From Microvirga terrestris (GTDB lineage: Bacteria > Pseudomonadota > Alphaproteobacteria > Rhizobiales > Beijerinckiaceae), in NCBI RefSeq assembly GCF_015694425.1, contig NZ_JADQDN010000004.1, positions 124,001-188,000 of the forward strand: 64,000 bases of DNA, written 5' to 3'. Shown here in pieces: positions 16,969 through 25,951 of the stretch. The notes under the pieces were generated by a model. It was not told the origin of the DNA. It saw only the letters and a program-made list of their open reading frames with translations, and searched no databases. Numbering within the stretch: position 1 is the stretch's first letter; each line of letters starts with the position of its first letter. A program made the position numbers and the translations under genes.

Positions 16969-17398
16969 GGAGCCGCGTCCTCCTCCTGGGCTCCGGGCTC
17001 CCGTGCTCGACCGAAATTCCCGCCTGGCTGGGGCGGGACCAAGGGCCTGTGACTTGCGGCACCAGACCCTCAAACCGGACGAACCGGGCTCCTCGGATCG
17101 TTTCCTCTCGAATGAACGGTACGGTCCTTTTTTGGGCTCGCACCGTCGGCAGAGCTTCATTGGCCCTGTCCTGTGTATGAAGGAAGACTGGCACGAGACT
17201 AGGGCCTCGTCAACGCATGATGGAAGGAGAATCGCACCGACTTTCGACGGCCCGGAATTCGTGCTCGACTTCCTCTTAGAACAACCGGTACAGTCGAAGA
17301 GTTGCACGCGCGGCATCGCTCCCGGCATCAATTCGTGTTAGGAGCTCAACCATGGGCGGCCCTCGGCTAGCCCTCGGTCCAGGAGCCACAAGACTACC
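16969..17398. promoter_or_regulatory. divergent promoter region between livH and TetR gene
   Basis: A 430-bp non-coding gap. It contains CGGTACGGTC (17117-17126, part of a direct ACGGT-ACGGT repeat) and CGGTACAGTC (17286-17295), which differ at one base and lie 169 bp apart, one nearer each gene. They are candidate binding sites for the adjacent TetR regulator; that is a guess from position and similarity. No small gene is evident. Confidence 0.35.
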
Positions 17399-18691
17399 AT
17401 GACGCCGACCTCCACCGCTCTCCCGCGCCAGACCAAGCGCTACGAGCAGAAGCGACAAGCCATCCTCGACGGGGCCGTCCAGCTCTTCAACCAGAAAGGA
17501 TTGAAGGGGACGACCTTGGCCGATGTGGCCCAGAGCGTCGGGCTGATTACCAACAGCGTCACCTATTATTACCGCAAGAAGGAAGAGCTGGCGACGGCCT
17601 GCCTCCTGCGCTCCATCGAAGCGCTGGATGCGCTCATCGCCACTGCCCTGCAACGTGAGACCCCGGAGGAGCGCCTGCGGACGATCCTGCGGCTTTATTG
17701 CGAGAGGCTGGCAGAAAGCGCCTCGGGAGATCAGCCGCCGCTCATGAGCTTTAGCGACATGCGGTCGCTGACCAGCCCGCATGTGGAGCTGGTGTTCGAT
17801 ACCTATAACCAGATGTTCCGGCACCTGCGCAGTCTGTACGATCTCGATGGTGCACCGACTTTGAGCCGCGCCCAGAAAAATGCGCGCGTCCATCTGCTGA
17901 TCTCCGTCATGCACGGCGTCCGGCACTGGATCGATCATTACGAGCCCCAGGACTACCGACGCGTCGCCGACAGGATCAGCGACATCCTCAATCACGGGAT
18001 CGCCGCTCCGCAGGCGGCGTGGCGCCCGTCAGTTCTGCCGCAGATGACTTGGCCCTCGGTTGAGGAGGTTTCACCCGAGGCGTTCCTGCGTTCGGCCACC
18101 ATCCTGATCAACGAACAGGGCTACCGGGGCGCCTCGGTGGAGAAGATCTCGGCCCGGCTGAACGTCACCAAGGGGTCGTTCTATCACCACAACGACAACA
18201 AGGACGATCTCGTGACCGCCTGCTTCGAGCGCACCTTCGCGGTGATGCGGCAGGTCCAGCAGGCCGCGGAAGCGGATGGAAAGACAGGTTGGGATCGTCT
18301 CTGCGCGGCAACGAACGAGCTGATCCGCTACCAGCTGTCAGATCAGGGACCGCTGCTGCGCATCTCCGCCTTCAGTGCCCTGCCGGAGGGTTTGAGGGGC
18401 CAGACCAAGCGTACCATGGACCGGCTGGCGCAGCGCTTCAGCAGCTTCGTCGTCGACGGCATGATGGACGGCTCGATCCGCCCGCTCGATCCCTTCGTGG
18501 CTGCCCATGTGGTCGACAGCGCCATCAACGCAGCGGCGGAGCTTGAGCGCTGGATTTCAGGCGTCACGCGGGACACGGCGGCGGATATCTACGCCAGACC
18601 GCTGTTCATCGGCGTGTTCTCACCGGAGGCGGAAGCCGAGGCCCAGCCGGCCAACACGGCGCGGAGCGCCGCGACCAACGCGAGAGGCTGA
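17399..18691 (+). CDS. tandem TetR-family regulator (two TetR units in one chain)
   Basis: A 430-residue protein about twice the usual TetR length. The first DNA-binding domain covers about residues 15-65 (ILDGAVQLFNQKGLKGTTLADVAQSVG with TNSVTYYYRKKEEL). A second lies at about residues 229-280 (FLRSATILINEQGYRGASVEKISARLN with KGSFYHHNDNKDDL), each followed by a helical ligand domain. One chain could act like a TetR dimer or bind two sites. It lies between livH and the hydrolase/fad genes, so it probably controls this acyl-CoA block. Its last 103 bp overlap the convergent hydrolase gene. Confidence 0.85.
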   Translation: MTPTSTALPRQTKRYEQKRQAILDGAVQLFNQKGLKGTTLADVAQSVGLITNSVTYYYRKKEELATACLLRSIEALDALIATALQRETPEERLRTILRLYCERLAESASGDQPPLMSFSDMRSLTSPHVELVFDTYNQMFRHLRSLYDLDGAPTLSRAQKNARVHLLISVMHGVRHWIDHYEPQDYRRVADRISDILNHGIAAPQAAWRPSVLPQMTWPSVEEVSPEAFLRSATILINEQGYRGASVEKISARLNVTKGSFYHHNDNKDDLVTACFERTFAVMRQVQQAAEADGKTGWDRLCAATNELIRYQLSDQGPLLRISAFSALPEGLRGQTKRTMDRLAQRFSSFVVDGMMDGSIRPLDPFVAAHVVDSAINAAAELERWISGVTRDTAADIYARPLFIGVFSPEAEAEAQPANTARSAATNARG

Positions 18692-19587
18692 TCGATCGGC
18701 ACGTGGTGGTAGGCCTCGGGGATGTCGATTACCGGGGTGCCAAGCGGCAGGATCCTGCGCATCCGCGCGATGTCGCCCTCGTGCATCAGGGTGGAGCGGG
18801 CGCCCAGCAGAACCGCGAGAAGGCATTTGGGAGCCGAGAGGGCCGGTGCCGGATCCTCCCATTCGTAGTCGCGCCACAGATACGGGTCGAAGCGCCAAGT
18901 CCATCCAGAGCCTTCCGAAGTGTCGACCTGGGTCAACGAGGTTCGGGCGATGAAATCCGCGATGAAGAGGTTCTCGCAAGGCTGCGCGGGCACTAGCCTA
19001 AAACGCTGCAGGGCATCCTCCAACGTCGGATAGATCTTGTGAGGACGCATCTCCCAGGCCGACCCCTTCTCCCGACGCTCCTTGCGCCTTTCGGCTGAGA
19101 AGATCGGCGTGTCGATGATGATCCCGCCGCCCAGGCGCTCCCCGTGCCGTGCGGCGGCCTCAATGATGGGAAAGCCCCCGAAGGAATGGCCGATGAAGAC
19201 GGGCTTGACCTTGCTCTCGAACAAGCCTGTCGTCTCCGCGACCGTCATCGCCTCCTCGACGAAGATGTCGAAGGAATAGCGCTCGCGCCGATCCGACCCG
19301 CCCATGCCCGACCAGGAGAGGGCCGTGCAGCGATACGCGTTTGAGAAGAACGGCGCGATGAAGCTCCACCAATCGGCATGAGCTCCGTTGCCATGAAGGA
19401 ACAAGAGCCCCGGCTTGCCACGCTCGCCCCATGTGAGCGTCTCGATCCGGGCACCCGCTGCCTCGGTGAAGCCACGATCCGGCGCTTGCTCCAGAGCCTG
19501 CTGGAACCAAGCCGGCGCGCTTGGGCGCGCGCCGTCAAGCGATGCGAGCAGCGTCTGGCGCCGCGGGTTGGGAGCGGTATCGTTCAT
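18589..19587 (-). CDS. alpha/beta hydrolase
   Basis: A 332-residue alpha/beta-hydrolase. LLFLHGNGAHADWW is the oxyanion-hole region (about residues 58-71), VFIGHSFGGFPIIEA is the nucleophile elbow (Ser in GHSFG), and a C-terminal YHHVPIDQP supplies the catalytic His. The ATG at 19587 follows the fadJ-like stop by 16 bp; the upstream in-frame extension to 19773 lies inside that gene. Substrate unknown; a thioester or ester hydrolase for the adjacent beta-oxidation genes is plausible. The C-terminal 34 codons overlap the TetR gene on the other strand. Confidence 0.8.
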   Translation of the reverse strand: MNDTAPNPRRQTLLASLDGARPSAPAWFQQALEQAPDRGFTEAAGARIETLTWGERGKPGLLFLHGNGAHADWWSFIAPFFSNAYRCTALSWSGMGGSDRRERYSFDIFVEEAMTVAETTGLFESKVKPVFIGHSFGGFPIIEAAARHGERLGGGIIIDTPIFSAERRKERREKGSAWEMRPHKIYPTLEDALQRFRLVPAQPCENLFIADFIARTSLTQVDTSEGSGWTWRFDPYLWRDYEWEDPAPALSAPKCLLAVLLGARSTLMHEGDIARMRRILPLGTPVIDIPEAYHHVPIDQPLALVAALRAVLAGWASASASGENTPMNSGLA

Positions 19588-19603
19588 AGGGGGAGCGATC
19601 CGT

Positions 19604-21709
19604 TCAGAGATCGCGAAAACCCTTGCCCTCGGCAACGAGACGCTCAAGCAGCGCGGCCGGCTTGAAATCGGCCCCGAACTTGGCCTCGTAGGCGCGTAGC
19701 CGCTCGAGCACTTTGCCCAAGCCCACCTGCTCGGCATAGAACATCGGCCCGCCGCGATAGACCGGCCAGCCATAGCCGTTGATCCACACGATATCGATGT
19801 CAGAGGAGCGGATCGCGATGCCCTCCTCCAGGATCTTCGCGCCCTCGTTGATCATCGTGTAGACGCAGCGCTCCAGGATTTCCTGATCGGAAATTTCACG
19901 ACGCGTGATGCCCTTCTTGTCCGAGAGATCGAGGATGATCTGCTCCACCAGCTCGGACGGCTTGGCGTTGCGGTTCTCGTCGTAATCGTAGAAGCCCGCG
20001 CCGGTCTTCTGGCCGCGACGATCCTGCTCGCACAGGATCTCGCGCGCGGTCTCGCCTTTCGAGGTCTCGCGCGACCAGCCGATGTCGAGACCGGCAAGAT
20101 CGGCCATGGCGAAGGGCCCCATGGGGAAGCCGAACTCGTAGAGCACGCGGTCCACGTCCCAGGGCATCGCGCCTTCGAGAATCAGGCGGTTGGCCTCGCG
20201 CTGACGCGGCTCGAGCATGCGGTTGCCGACGAAGCCGTGGCAGACGCCCACCAGCACGGCGATCTTGCCGATCTGGCGGCCGAGCTGCATCGCAGTGGCG
20301 ATCACCCGCTTGTCGGTCTTTTCGCCGCGCACGACCTCCAGAAGCCGCATGATGTTGGCCGGAGAGAAGAAGTGCATGCCGAGCACGTGCTCCGGCCGCT
20401 TCGTCATCGCGGCGATCTCGTTCACATTGAGATAGGACGTGTTGCTGGCGAGAATCGCGCCGGGCTTGGCAATGGCATCGAGCTTCGAAAAAATCTCCTT
20501 CTTGATCGCCATGTTCTCGAACACCGCCTCGATGATGAGGTCGCAATCGGCGAGGTCCTCCAGCCTGAGGCTGCCGGTGAGGAGCTCCATGCGGCGCTCC
20601 ACATCCTCCATGCTCATGCGGCCCTTCTTGGCCGTGCTCTCGTAGTTGCGGCGGATCACGCCCAGGCCCCGCTCCAGCGCGTCGGGCTTCGCCTCGACGA
20701 TGGTGACGGGCAGGCCAGCATTGGCGAAGTTCATCGAGATGCCGCCGCCCATGGTCCCGGCGCCGATGACGCCGACCTTCTTCACCGGCAGTGTCGGCGT
20801 ATCATCGGAAATGTCCGGAATCTTCCAGACCTGGCGCTCGGCGAAGAACACGTGCCGCTGGGCCGCCGACTGCTCGCCGCTCACGAGTTCCTGGAACAGT
20901 TGGCGCTCCAGCTTGATGCCCTCGTCGAAAGGCAGATTCACCGCCGCCTCGACGCAGCGGATGTTGTATTCCGGTGCCTGGAAGCCACGGAACTTGCGGG
21001 CGTTCGCCTTGCGGAAAGCCTCGAAAATCTCCGGCTTGCCGCGGGCTGCCGCGATCTTGTCGTCGAGATCGCGCACCTTCTTGAGCGGCCGGTTCTCGGC
21101 AACCAACTTGCGTGCGAAGGCGATGGCGCTGGCCAGAAGATCAGTCTCGTCGACGATCTCATCGACAATGCCCATTTCCTTCGCGACCTTCGCCGAGACC
21201 GGGCTGCCGGAGGTGATCATGTCCATGGCCCGCTCCGGCCCTACAAGGCGCGGCAGGCGCTGTGTTCCGCCGGCACCTGGCAGCAACCCGAGCTTTACTT
21301 CCGGGAAGCCGCATTTCGCGGAAGGCACCGCCACGCGGTAATGGCAGGCGAGCGCCGTCTCCAGACCGCCGCCGAGCGCCGTGCCATGAAGGGCGGCGAC
21401 CACCGGCTTCGACGAGGCTTCGATGAAGTCCACGACTTCGGGCAGCATCGGCTGCTTCGGCGGTTTGCCAAACTCGCTGATGTCGGCACCAGCGAAGAAG
21501 GTGCGGCCTTCGCAATGGAGCACCACGGCCTTGACGCGCGCGTCAGTGCCGGCTTGCCGGACGCCCTCCACGATGCCTTCGCGCACCTGCGCCGAGAGTG
21601 CGTTCACGGGGGGCGAGTTGATGGCGAGCACGGCGATCTCGCCGTCGCGTCTCAGCTCGACGACGGGGTTGATGCGGGTTGCGGAACTCGTCTCGGCCGC
21701 GCGGCTCAT
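19604..21709 (-). CDS. fadJ: enoyl-CoA hydratase / 3-hydroxyacyl-CoA dehydrogenase fusion
   Basis: A 701-residue bifunctional beta-oxidation enzyme. The N-terminal crotonase domain (about residues 10-200) carries ALHGTALGGGLETALAC and GFPEVKLGLLPGAGGTQRL with the catalytic Glu. The NAD-binding domain begins at about residue 310 (VGVIGAGTMGGGISMNFA). The HAD signature (HFFSPANIMRLLEVV, GFVGNRML) and a C-terminal 6-phosphogluconate-like domain follow. It hydrates enoyl-CoA and oxidises the 3-hydroxyacyl-CoA for the thiolase just upstream (45-bp gap). FadJ/FadB/FadN-type relatives cannot be separated by eye. GGGGAGAG precedes the ATG. Confidence 0.9.
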   Translation of the reverse strand: MSRAAETSSATRINPVVELRRDGEIAVLAINSPPVNALSAQVREGIVEGVRQAGTDARVKAVVLHCEGRTFFAGADISEFGKPPKQPMLPEVVDFIEASSKPVVAALHGTALGGGLETALACHYRVAVPSAKCGFPEVKLGLLPGAGGTQRLPRLVGPERAMDMITSGSPVSAKVAKEMGIVDEIVDETDLLASAIAFARKLVAENRPLKKVRDLDDKIAAARGKPEIFEAFRKANARKFRGFQAPEYNIRCVEAAVNLPFDEGIKLERQLFQELVSGEQSAAQRHVFFAERQVWKIPDISDDTPTLPVKKVGVIGAGTMGGGISMNFANAGLPVTIVEAKPDALERGLGVIRRNYESTAKKGRMSMEDVERRMELLTGSLRLEDLADCDLIIEAVFENMAIKKEIFSKLDAIAKPGAILASNTSYLNVNEIAAMTKRPEHVLGMHFFSPANIMRLLEVVRGEKTDKRVIATAMQLGRQIGKIAVLVGVCHGFVGNRMLEPRQREANRLILEGAMPWDVDRVLYEFGFPMGPFAMADLAGLDIGWSRETSKGETAREILCEQDRRGQKTGAGFYDYDENRNAKPSELVEQIILDLSDKKGITRREISDQEILERCVYTMINEGAKILEEGIAIRSSDIDIVWINGYGWPVYRGGPMFYAEQVGLGKVLERLRAYEAKFGADFKPAALLERLVAEGKGFRDL

Positions 21710-21754
21710 GCTTGTCTCTCCCCTGATTCGGTGCGCTTGTCTTGAAGACGTGTC

Positions 21755-22957
21755 TTAGTAGATCTCGAAAAGACCGGCAGCCCCCATGCCGCCGCCCACG
21801 CACATGGTGACGACGCCGTATTTGGCGCCGCGGCGTTTGCCCTCGATCAGGATATGCCCGGTCATGCGCGCGCCCGACATGCCATAGGGATGGCCGATGG
21901 AGATGGCGCCGCCGCTGACATTGAGCTTCTCGTTGGGAATGCCGAGCCGGTCGCGGCAATAGAGCACCTGGCAGGCGAAGGCTTCATTCAGCTCCCAGAT
22001 GTCGATGTCGTCCATTGTCAGATCATGCTGCTTGAGCAGCTTCGGCACGGCAAAGACCGGCCCGATGCCCATCTCGTCCGGATCGCATCCGGCCACCGCC
22101 ATGCCGCGATAGGCGCCGAGCGGCTGCAGGCCACGGCGCTCGGCTTCTTTCGCTTCCATCAGGACGGCCGCCGAGGCGCCGTCCGACAATTGCGAGGCAT
22201 TGCCCGCCGTGATGAAGCGACCCTCCTTCACGCGCATCCCGTCCTTGAAGACCGGATTCAGCGCCTGGAGATCCTCGAGCCGCGTCTGCGGACGATTGCC
22301 CTCGTCCTGCGAGAGCGTGATCTCCCGCTGGGAGGTGGCGCCGCTCGCCTTGTCGACCACGACCATGCGGGTCGTCATGGGAACGATCTCGTCCGCGAAG
22401 CGCCCCTCGGCCTGGGCCTGGGCGGTACGCTGCTGCGACTGCAGGGCGTATTCGTCCTGCGCCTCGCGGGAGATCCCGTAGCGGTCGGCCACTGTCTCAG
22501 CGGTCTCAAGCATGGTCATGTAAAGCGCCGGAACCGTCTCCACGAGCGCGGGGTCCTTGGCGCGGTAGCGATTCGCATGCTCGTTCTGGACCAGGGAAAT
22601 CGATTCGAGACCGCCGCCGACCGCGATGCCGATCCCGTCGACGACGATCTCCTTGGCGGCGGTCGCGATAGCCATGAGACCGGAAGCGCATTGCCGGTCC
22701 ATGCTCATGCCGGCGACGCTCGTGGGCAGGCCCGCGCGCAAGGCTGCCTGACGGGCGATGTTGGATCCGGTCGAGCCCTGCTGCAATGCTGCGCCCATCA
22801 CCACATCGCCGATCTCGCCCGGATCGATGCCGGCGCGCTTCACCGCTTCGGCGATGGCATGGCCGCCGAGAGCCTGGGCCTGGGTGTCGTTGAAGGCGCC
22901 GCGATAGGCCTTTCCGATGGGGGTGCGGGCCGTGGAAACGATGACAGCTTCACGCAT
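21755..22957 (-). CDS. acetyl-CoA C-acyltransferase (thiolase)
   Basis: A 400-residue thiolase. The acylated Cys is in [14 protein letters not shown] (about residues 88-101), the GHP motif appears as [13 protein letters not shown] (about 348-360) and the second Cys in [16 protein letters not shown] near the end. I placed the start at 22957 because GGAGGA lies upstream and family members begin [15 protein letters not shown]. It cleaves 3-ketoacyl-CoA, the last beta-oxidation step, and is cotranscribed with the fadJ-like gene and the hydrolase. Confidence 0.92.
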   Translation of the reverse strand: MREAVIVSTARTPIGKAYRGAFNDTQAQALGGHAIAEAVKRAGIDPGEIGDVVMGAALQQGSTGSNIARQAALRAGLPTSVAGMSMDRQCASGLMAIATAAKEIVVDGIGIAVGGGLESISLVQNEHANRYRAKDPALVETVPALYMTMLETAETVADRYGISREAQDEYALQSQQRTAQAQAEGRFADEIVPMTTRMVVVDKASGATSQREITLSQDEGNRPQTRLEDLQALNPVFKDGMRVKEGRFITAGNASQLSDGASAAVLMEAKEAERRGLQPLGAYRGMAVAGCDPDEMGIGPVFAVPKLLKQHDLTMDDIDIWELNEAFACQVLYCRDRLGIPNEKLNVSGGAISIGHPYGMSGARMTGHILIEGKRRGAKYGVVTMCVGGGMGAAGLFEIY

Positions 22958-23220
22958 TGTAGGATCCTCCCTGGATCGCTGGGGCGATTGCGGCCCCTTC
23001 ATTCCAAGCCACCCGGCGCCGGCGGCGGCGAGCGCTCCTAACCTTGTCTGGTGCTATTAATGACAAAAGCGGTATGTTTTTGTCTAGCCCAAATCCTTTT
23101 GAAAATATGAGGAAAATTCACGTCCCTAAATTTTTTCGAAAAATCGGCTTGCATCTGGAGATGGCGGGGGTACCCTACCTTCCAATAAAGATTGTGCGCT
23201 TTCTGGGGAGGAAGCGAAGG
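22958..23220. promoter_or_regulatory. divergent promoter region, AT-rich
   Basis: The gap between the thiolase and the oxidoreductase gene is markedly AT-rich compared with its surroundings. It holds a perfect 12-bp palindrome TTTTTCGAAAAA at 23132-23143. It should contain promoters for both directions; I cannot place -35/-10 boxes with confidence. Confidence 0.4.
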
Positions 23221-24234
23221 ATGCTGGCCCTACTCAGCAAACAGCCGGGCGGACCCGAGACGCTCGTGCAGGAATCCGTGGCCGAGCCGAGCCCGAAGCC
23301 GGGCGAAATCCTGCTGGCCGTCAAGGCCTGCGGGGTGAACTATCCCGATGCGCTGATCATTGAGGACCGCTATCAGTTCAAGCCCGAGCGCCCCTTCGCG
23401 CCCGGCAGCGAGGTCTCCGGGATTGTCGAGGCGGTGGGCGAAGGCGTGTCCTTCCTGAAAGCCGGCGACCGGGTGATTGGCTCCTGCGGCTGGGGCGGCA
23501 TGGCCGAAAAGCTCGCCCTCTCGGCCGACCGCTGTATTCCTATGCCGGACGCCATGCCCTTCGACGAGGCAGCAGCCTTCGTGATGACCTATGGCACCTC
23601 CTATCACGCTCTCAAGGACCGAGCCGGGCTGAAGACCGGCGAGACCCTGCTGGTGCTGGGCGCGGCGGGAGGCGTTGGACTTGCCGCCGTGGAACTCGGC
23701 AAGGCGATGGGCGCGAAGGTGATCGCCGCCGTCTCCTCTGAAGAAAAGGCAGCGCTTGCGAAGCAGCATGGCGCCGACGAGAGCATCGTCTATGCGCCTG
23801 GCCCCTTCGACCGCGATGGCATCAAGGCCCTGGCCGAACAGTTCAAGACCGTGTGCGGCCCAAACGGTGCCGACGTGGTCTATGATCCGGTGGGTGGCGA
23901 TTACTCGGAAGCGGCCCTGCGGGCTATCGCCTGGGAGGGGCGCTTCCTCGTGGTCGGCTTCCCGGCCGGGATCCCGAAGCTTCCCCTCAACCTGCCGCTC
24001 CTGAAATCTTGCCAGATCGTCGGCGTGTTCTGGGGGGCCTTCGCCAAACGCGACCCGAAGGCGAATGGGGCCAATCTGAGAGAACTCCTCGACCTCTATG
24101 CGGGCGGGACAATCAAGCCGGTGATTTCCGAGCGCGTGCCCCTGGCCCGAGCCGGCGAAGCCATCGCGGCATTGAGCGCACGCAAGGCCCTTGGCAAGAT
24201 CGTCGTCACCATGGATGGAGCGGGCGCTGCATGA
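23221..24234 (+). CDS. NADPH:quinone oxidoreductase-like MDR protein
   Basis: A 337-residue zinc-free medium-chain dehydrogenase/reductase of the quinone-oxidoreductase group. An N-terminal GroES-like domain holds ACGVNYPDALI and FAPGSEVSG; a Rossmann domain holds LVLGAAGGVGLAAVELGKA (about residues 143-161). The ATG at 23221 follows GAGGAAGCGAAGG; 59 upstream in-frame codons fall in the AT-rich promoter and are discarded. Its stop overlaps the start of the CoA ligase by 4 bp. In fatty-acid loci such proteins often act on enoyl-CoA or quinones; the substrate here is unknown. Confidence 0.87.
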   Translation: MLALLSKQPGGPETLVQESVAEPSPKPGEILLAVKACGVNYPDALIIEDRYQFKPERPFAPGSEVSGIVEAVGEGVSFLKAGDRVIGSCGWGGMAEKLALSADRCIPMPDAMPFDEAAAFVMTYGTSYHALKDRAGLKTGETLLVLGAAGGVGLAAVELGKAMGAKVIAAVSSEEKAALAKQHGADESIVYAPGPFDRDGIKALAEQFKTVCGPNGADVVYDPVGGDYSEAALRAIAWEGRFLVVGFPAGIPKLPLNLPLLKSCQIVGVFWGAFAKRDPKANGANLRELLDLYAGGTIKPVISERVPLARAGEAIAALSARKALGKIVVTMDGAGAA

Positions 24235-25904
24235 ACAGGACGGCCTTTCCCTGGGAGCGTTCCTACCCGCCCGGCGTCCGGTGGGATGCTCCCATCGTGC
24301 CGTCGACGCTGCCCAGGCTCCTTGATGAGGCGGTGGCAGCTTATGGCGACAGGCCTGCCATCGAATACCGGGACCGGCCCATCAGCTACACCGAGATCGG
24401 CGGTCAGGCCGATGCATTCGCCGCCGCCCTCCTCCGGTCATCGATCAATCCGGAAGGGGCTGTCGCCCTTTATCTGCCCAATACACCTTATCATCCATTT
24501 GCATTCTTCGGTGCCGCGAAGGCCGGGATCCGCCTCGCTCATCTGAGCCCGCTCGATGCCGAACGAGAGCTGGCGCACAAGCTGCACGACAGCGGCGCGC
24601 GCATTCTCGTGACCACCAATCTCACCAGCATGCTGTCGATGGGGCTCAAGCTCCTGGATGCCGGGCATGTGGATCGGCTGATCGTCGGCGAGGATGCCGT
24701 GTGGGGACCGTGCCCAGCGCCGGTCATGCCAATCCCCGAGCGGTCTGATGTCACCACCTTCGAAGCCTTCACGCGTGATGCGGCCCCACCCGCGCAATGG
24801 CCCGCGATCATGCCGGACGACATCGCGCTGCTGCAATATACCGGCGGCACCACCGGCACGCCGAAAGGCGCCATCCTCACCCATGGCAATCTCACAGCGG
24901 CGGTCGCTATGTACGAGGCATGGTTCGGCCCGCAGCTGAACACGCGCCCCGGCGAGCAGAAGGTGATCTGCGCCCTACCGCTGTTCCACATCTTCGCGCT
25001 GACCACGATCCTGCTGCGGCAGATCAAGAACGGCAATGAGATCCTGCTTCGCCTGCGCTTCGACCCTGAGACCACGTTGCGCGACGTCGAGGTGAAGCGC
25101 GCCACCGCATTTCCCGGCGTTCCCACGATGTGGATTGCGCTTGCCAATCATCCGGGCATCGAGAAACGCGACTTCTCCTCCGTGATCCATCTCAGCTCCG
25201 GAGGGGCGCCGTTGCCGGTCGAGGTTGGGGAGCGTTTCCATCGCCTCACGGGACAGCGCCTTCTCGGCGGCTGGGGGATGACGGAGACCTCTCCCGCCGG
25301 AACGAACCTACCGCTGAAAGGACCGCCGAAGCCGGGATCCATCGGCATTCCCATGCCGGGCGTCGAGCTCGATATCGTGTCCCTCGATGAACCCCGCAGC
25401 GTGCTCGGGGTGAGTGAGACCGGTGAGCTTCGCGTCCGGGGTCTCAATGTCAGCCGCGGCTACTGGAACAAGCCGAAGGAGACGGCAGAGGCCTTCACCC
25501 TGGATGGCTTTCTGACCGGCGATATCGGGTACATGGACGAGGACGGCTACTTCTTCATCGTCGACCGCCGCAAGGACATGATCATCTCCGGCGGCTTCAA
25601 CGTTTACCCGCAGATGATCGAGCAAGCGGTCTACGAGCACCCGCAGGTCGAGGAAGCTCTGGTGATCGGCATTCCGGATCCTTATCGGGGAGAAGCTGCT
25701 AAGGTGTTCGTCAAGTTGAAGAACGATGCGCCCGGTTTCACCCTGGAAGAGCTGCAGGCGTTTCTGGCCGACAAGATCGGCAAGCACGAGATGCCGGCCG
25801 CTCTCGAAATCCGGGAGGCACTTCCGCGCACATCGGTCGGCAAGCTGTCGAAGATCGAGCTGCGCGATGCCGAGCGTCGCAAGGCGGAGAGCGCCACGTC
25901 ATGA
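24231..25904 (+). CDS. long-chain fatty acid-CoA ligase (AMP-binding)
   Basis: A 557-residue ANL ligase. The P-loop is QYTGGTTGTPKGAILTH (about residues 200-216), with GGWGMTETSPAG (A5), GFLTGDIGYMDEDGYFFIVDR (A7/A8, split here for length) and the C-terminal Lys in RTSVGKLSKIEL. It forms an acyl-CoA from a free acid via an acyl-adenylate. The start overlaps the preceding oxidoreductase by 4 bp. It is the second ligase in the block, and lies just upstream of three acyl-CoA dehydrogenases. Confidence 0.9.
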   Translation: MNRTAFPWERSYPPGVRWDAPIVPSTLPRLLDEAVAAYGDRPAIEYRDRPISYTEIGGQADAFAAALLRSSINPEGAVALYLPNTPYHPFAFFGAAKAGIRLAHLSPLDAERELAHKLHDSGARILVTTNLTSMLSMGLKLLDAGHVDRLIVGEDAVWGPCPAPVMPIPERSDVTTFEAFTRDAAPPAQWPAIMPDDIALLQYTGGTTGTPKGAILTHGNLTAAVAMYEAWFGPQLNTRPGEQKVICALPLFHIFALTTILLRQIKNGNEILLRLRFDPETTLRDVEVKRATAFPGVPTMWIALANHPGIEKRDFSSVIHLSSGGAPLPVEVGERFHRLTGQRLLGGWGMTETSPAGTNLPLKGPPKPGSIGIPMPGVELDIVSLDEPRSVLGVSETGELRVRGLNVSRGYWNKPKETAEAFTLDGFLTGDIGYMDEDGYFFIVDRRKDMIISGGFNVYPQMIEQAVYEHPQVEEALVIGIPDPYRGEAAKVFVKLKNDAPGFTLEELQAFLADKIGKHEMPAALEIREALPRTSVGKLSKIELRDAERRKAESATS

Positions 25905-25951
25905 CCAGCCGCCCCCATTCCCTTCGTGTTTCTGCTTAGAGGTTATCGCCC

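Noticed and set aside
17399..18691. Two separate TetR genes joined by an assembly error
   Set aside because: The linker between the two units reads through smoothly with no internal start and ribosome site, and the frame is continuous; a fusion is more likely.
20237..21745. 502-codon antisense frame over the fadJ-like gene
   Set aside because: Same reasoning: opposite strand of a well-supported gene.
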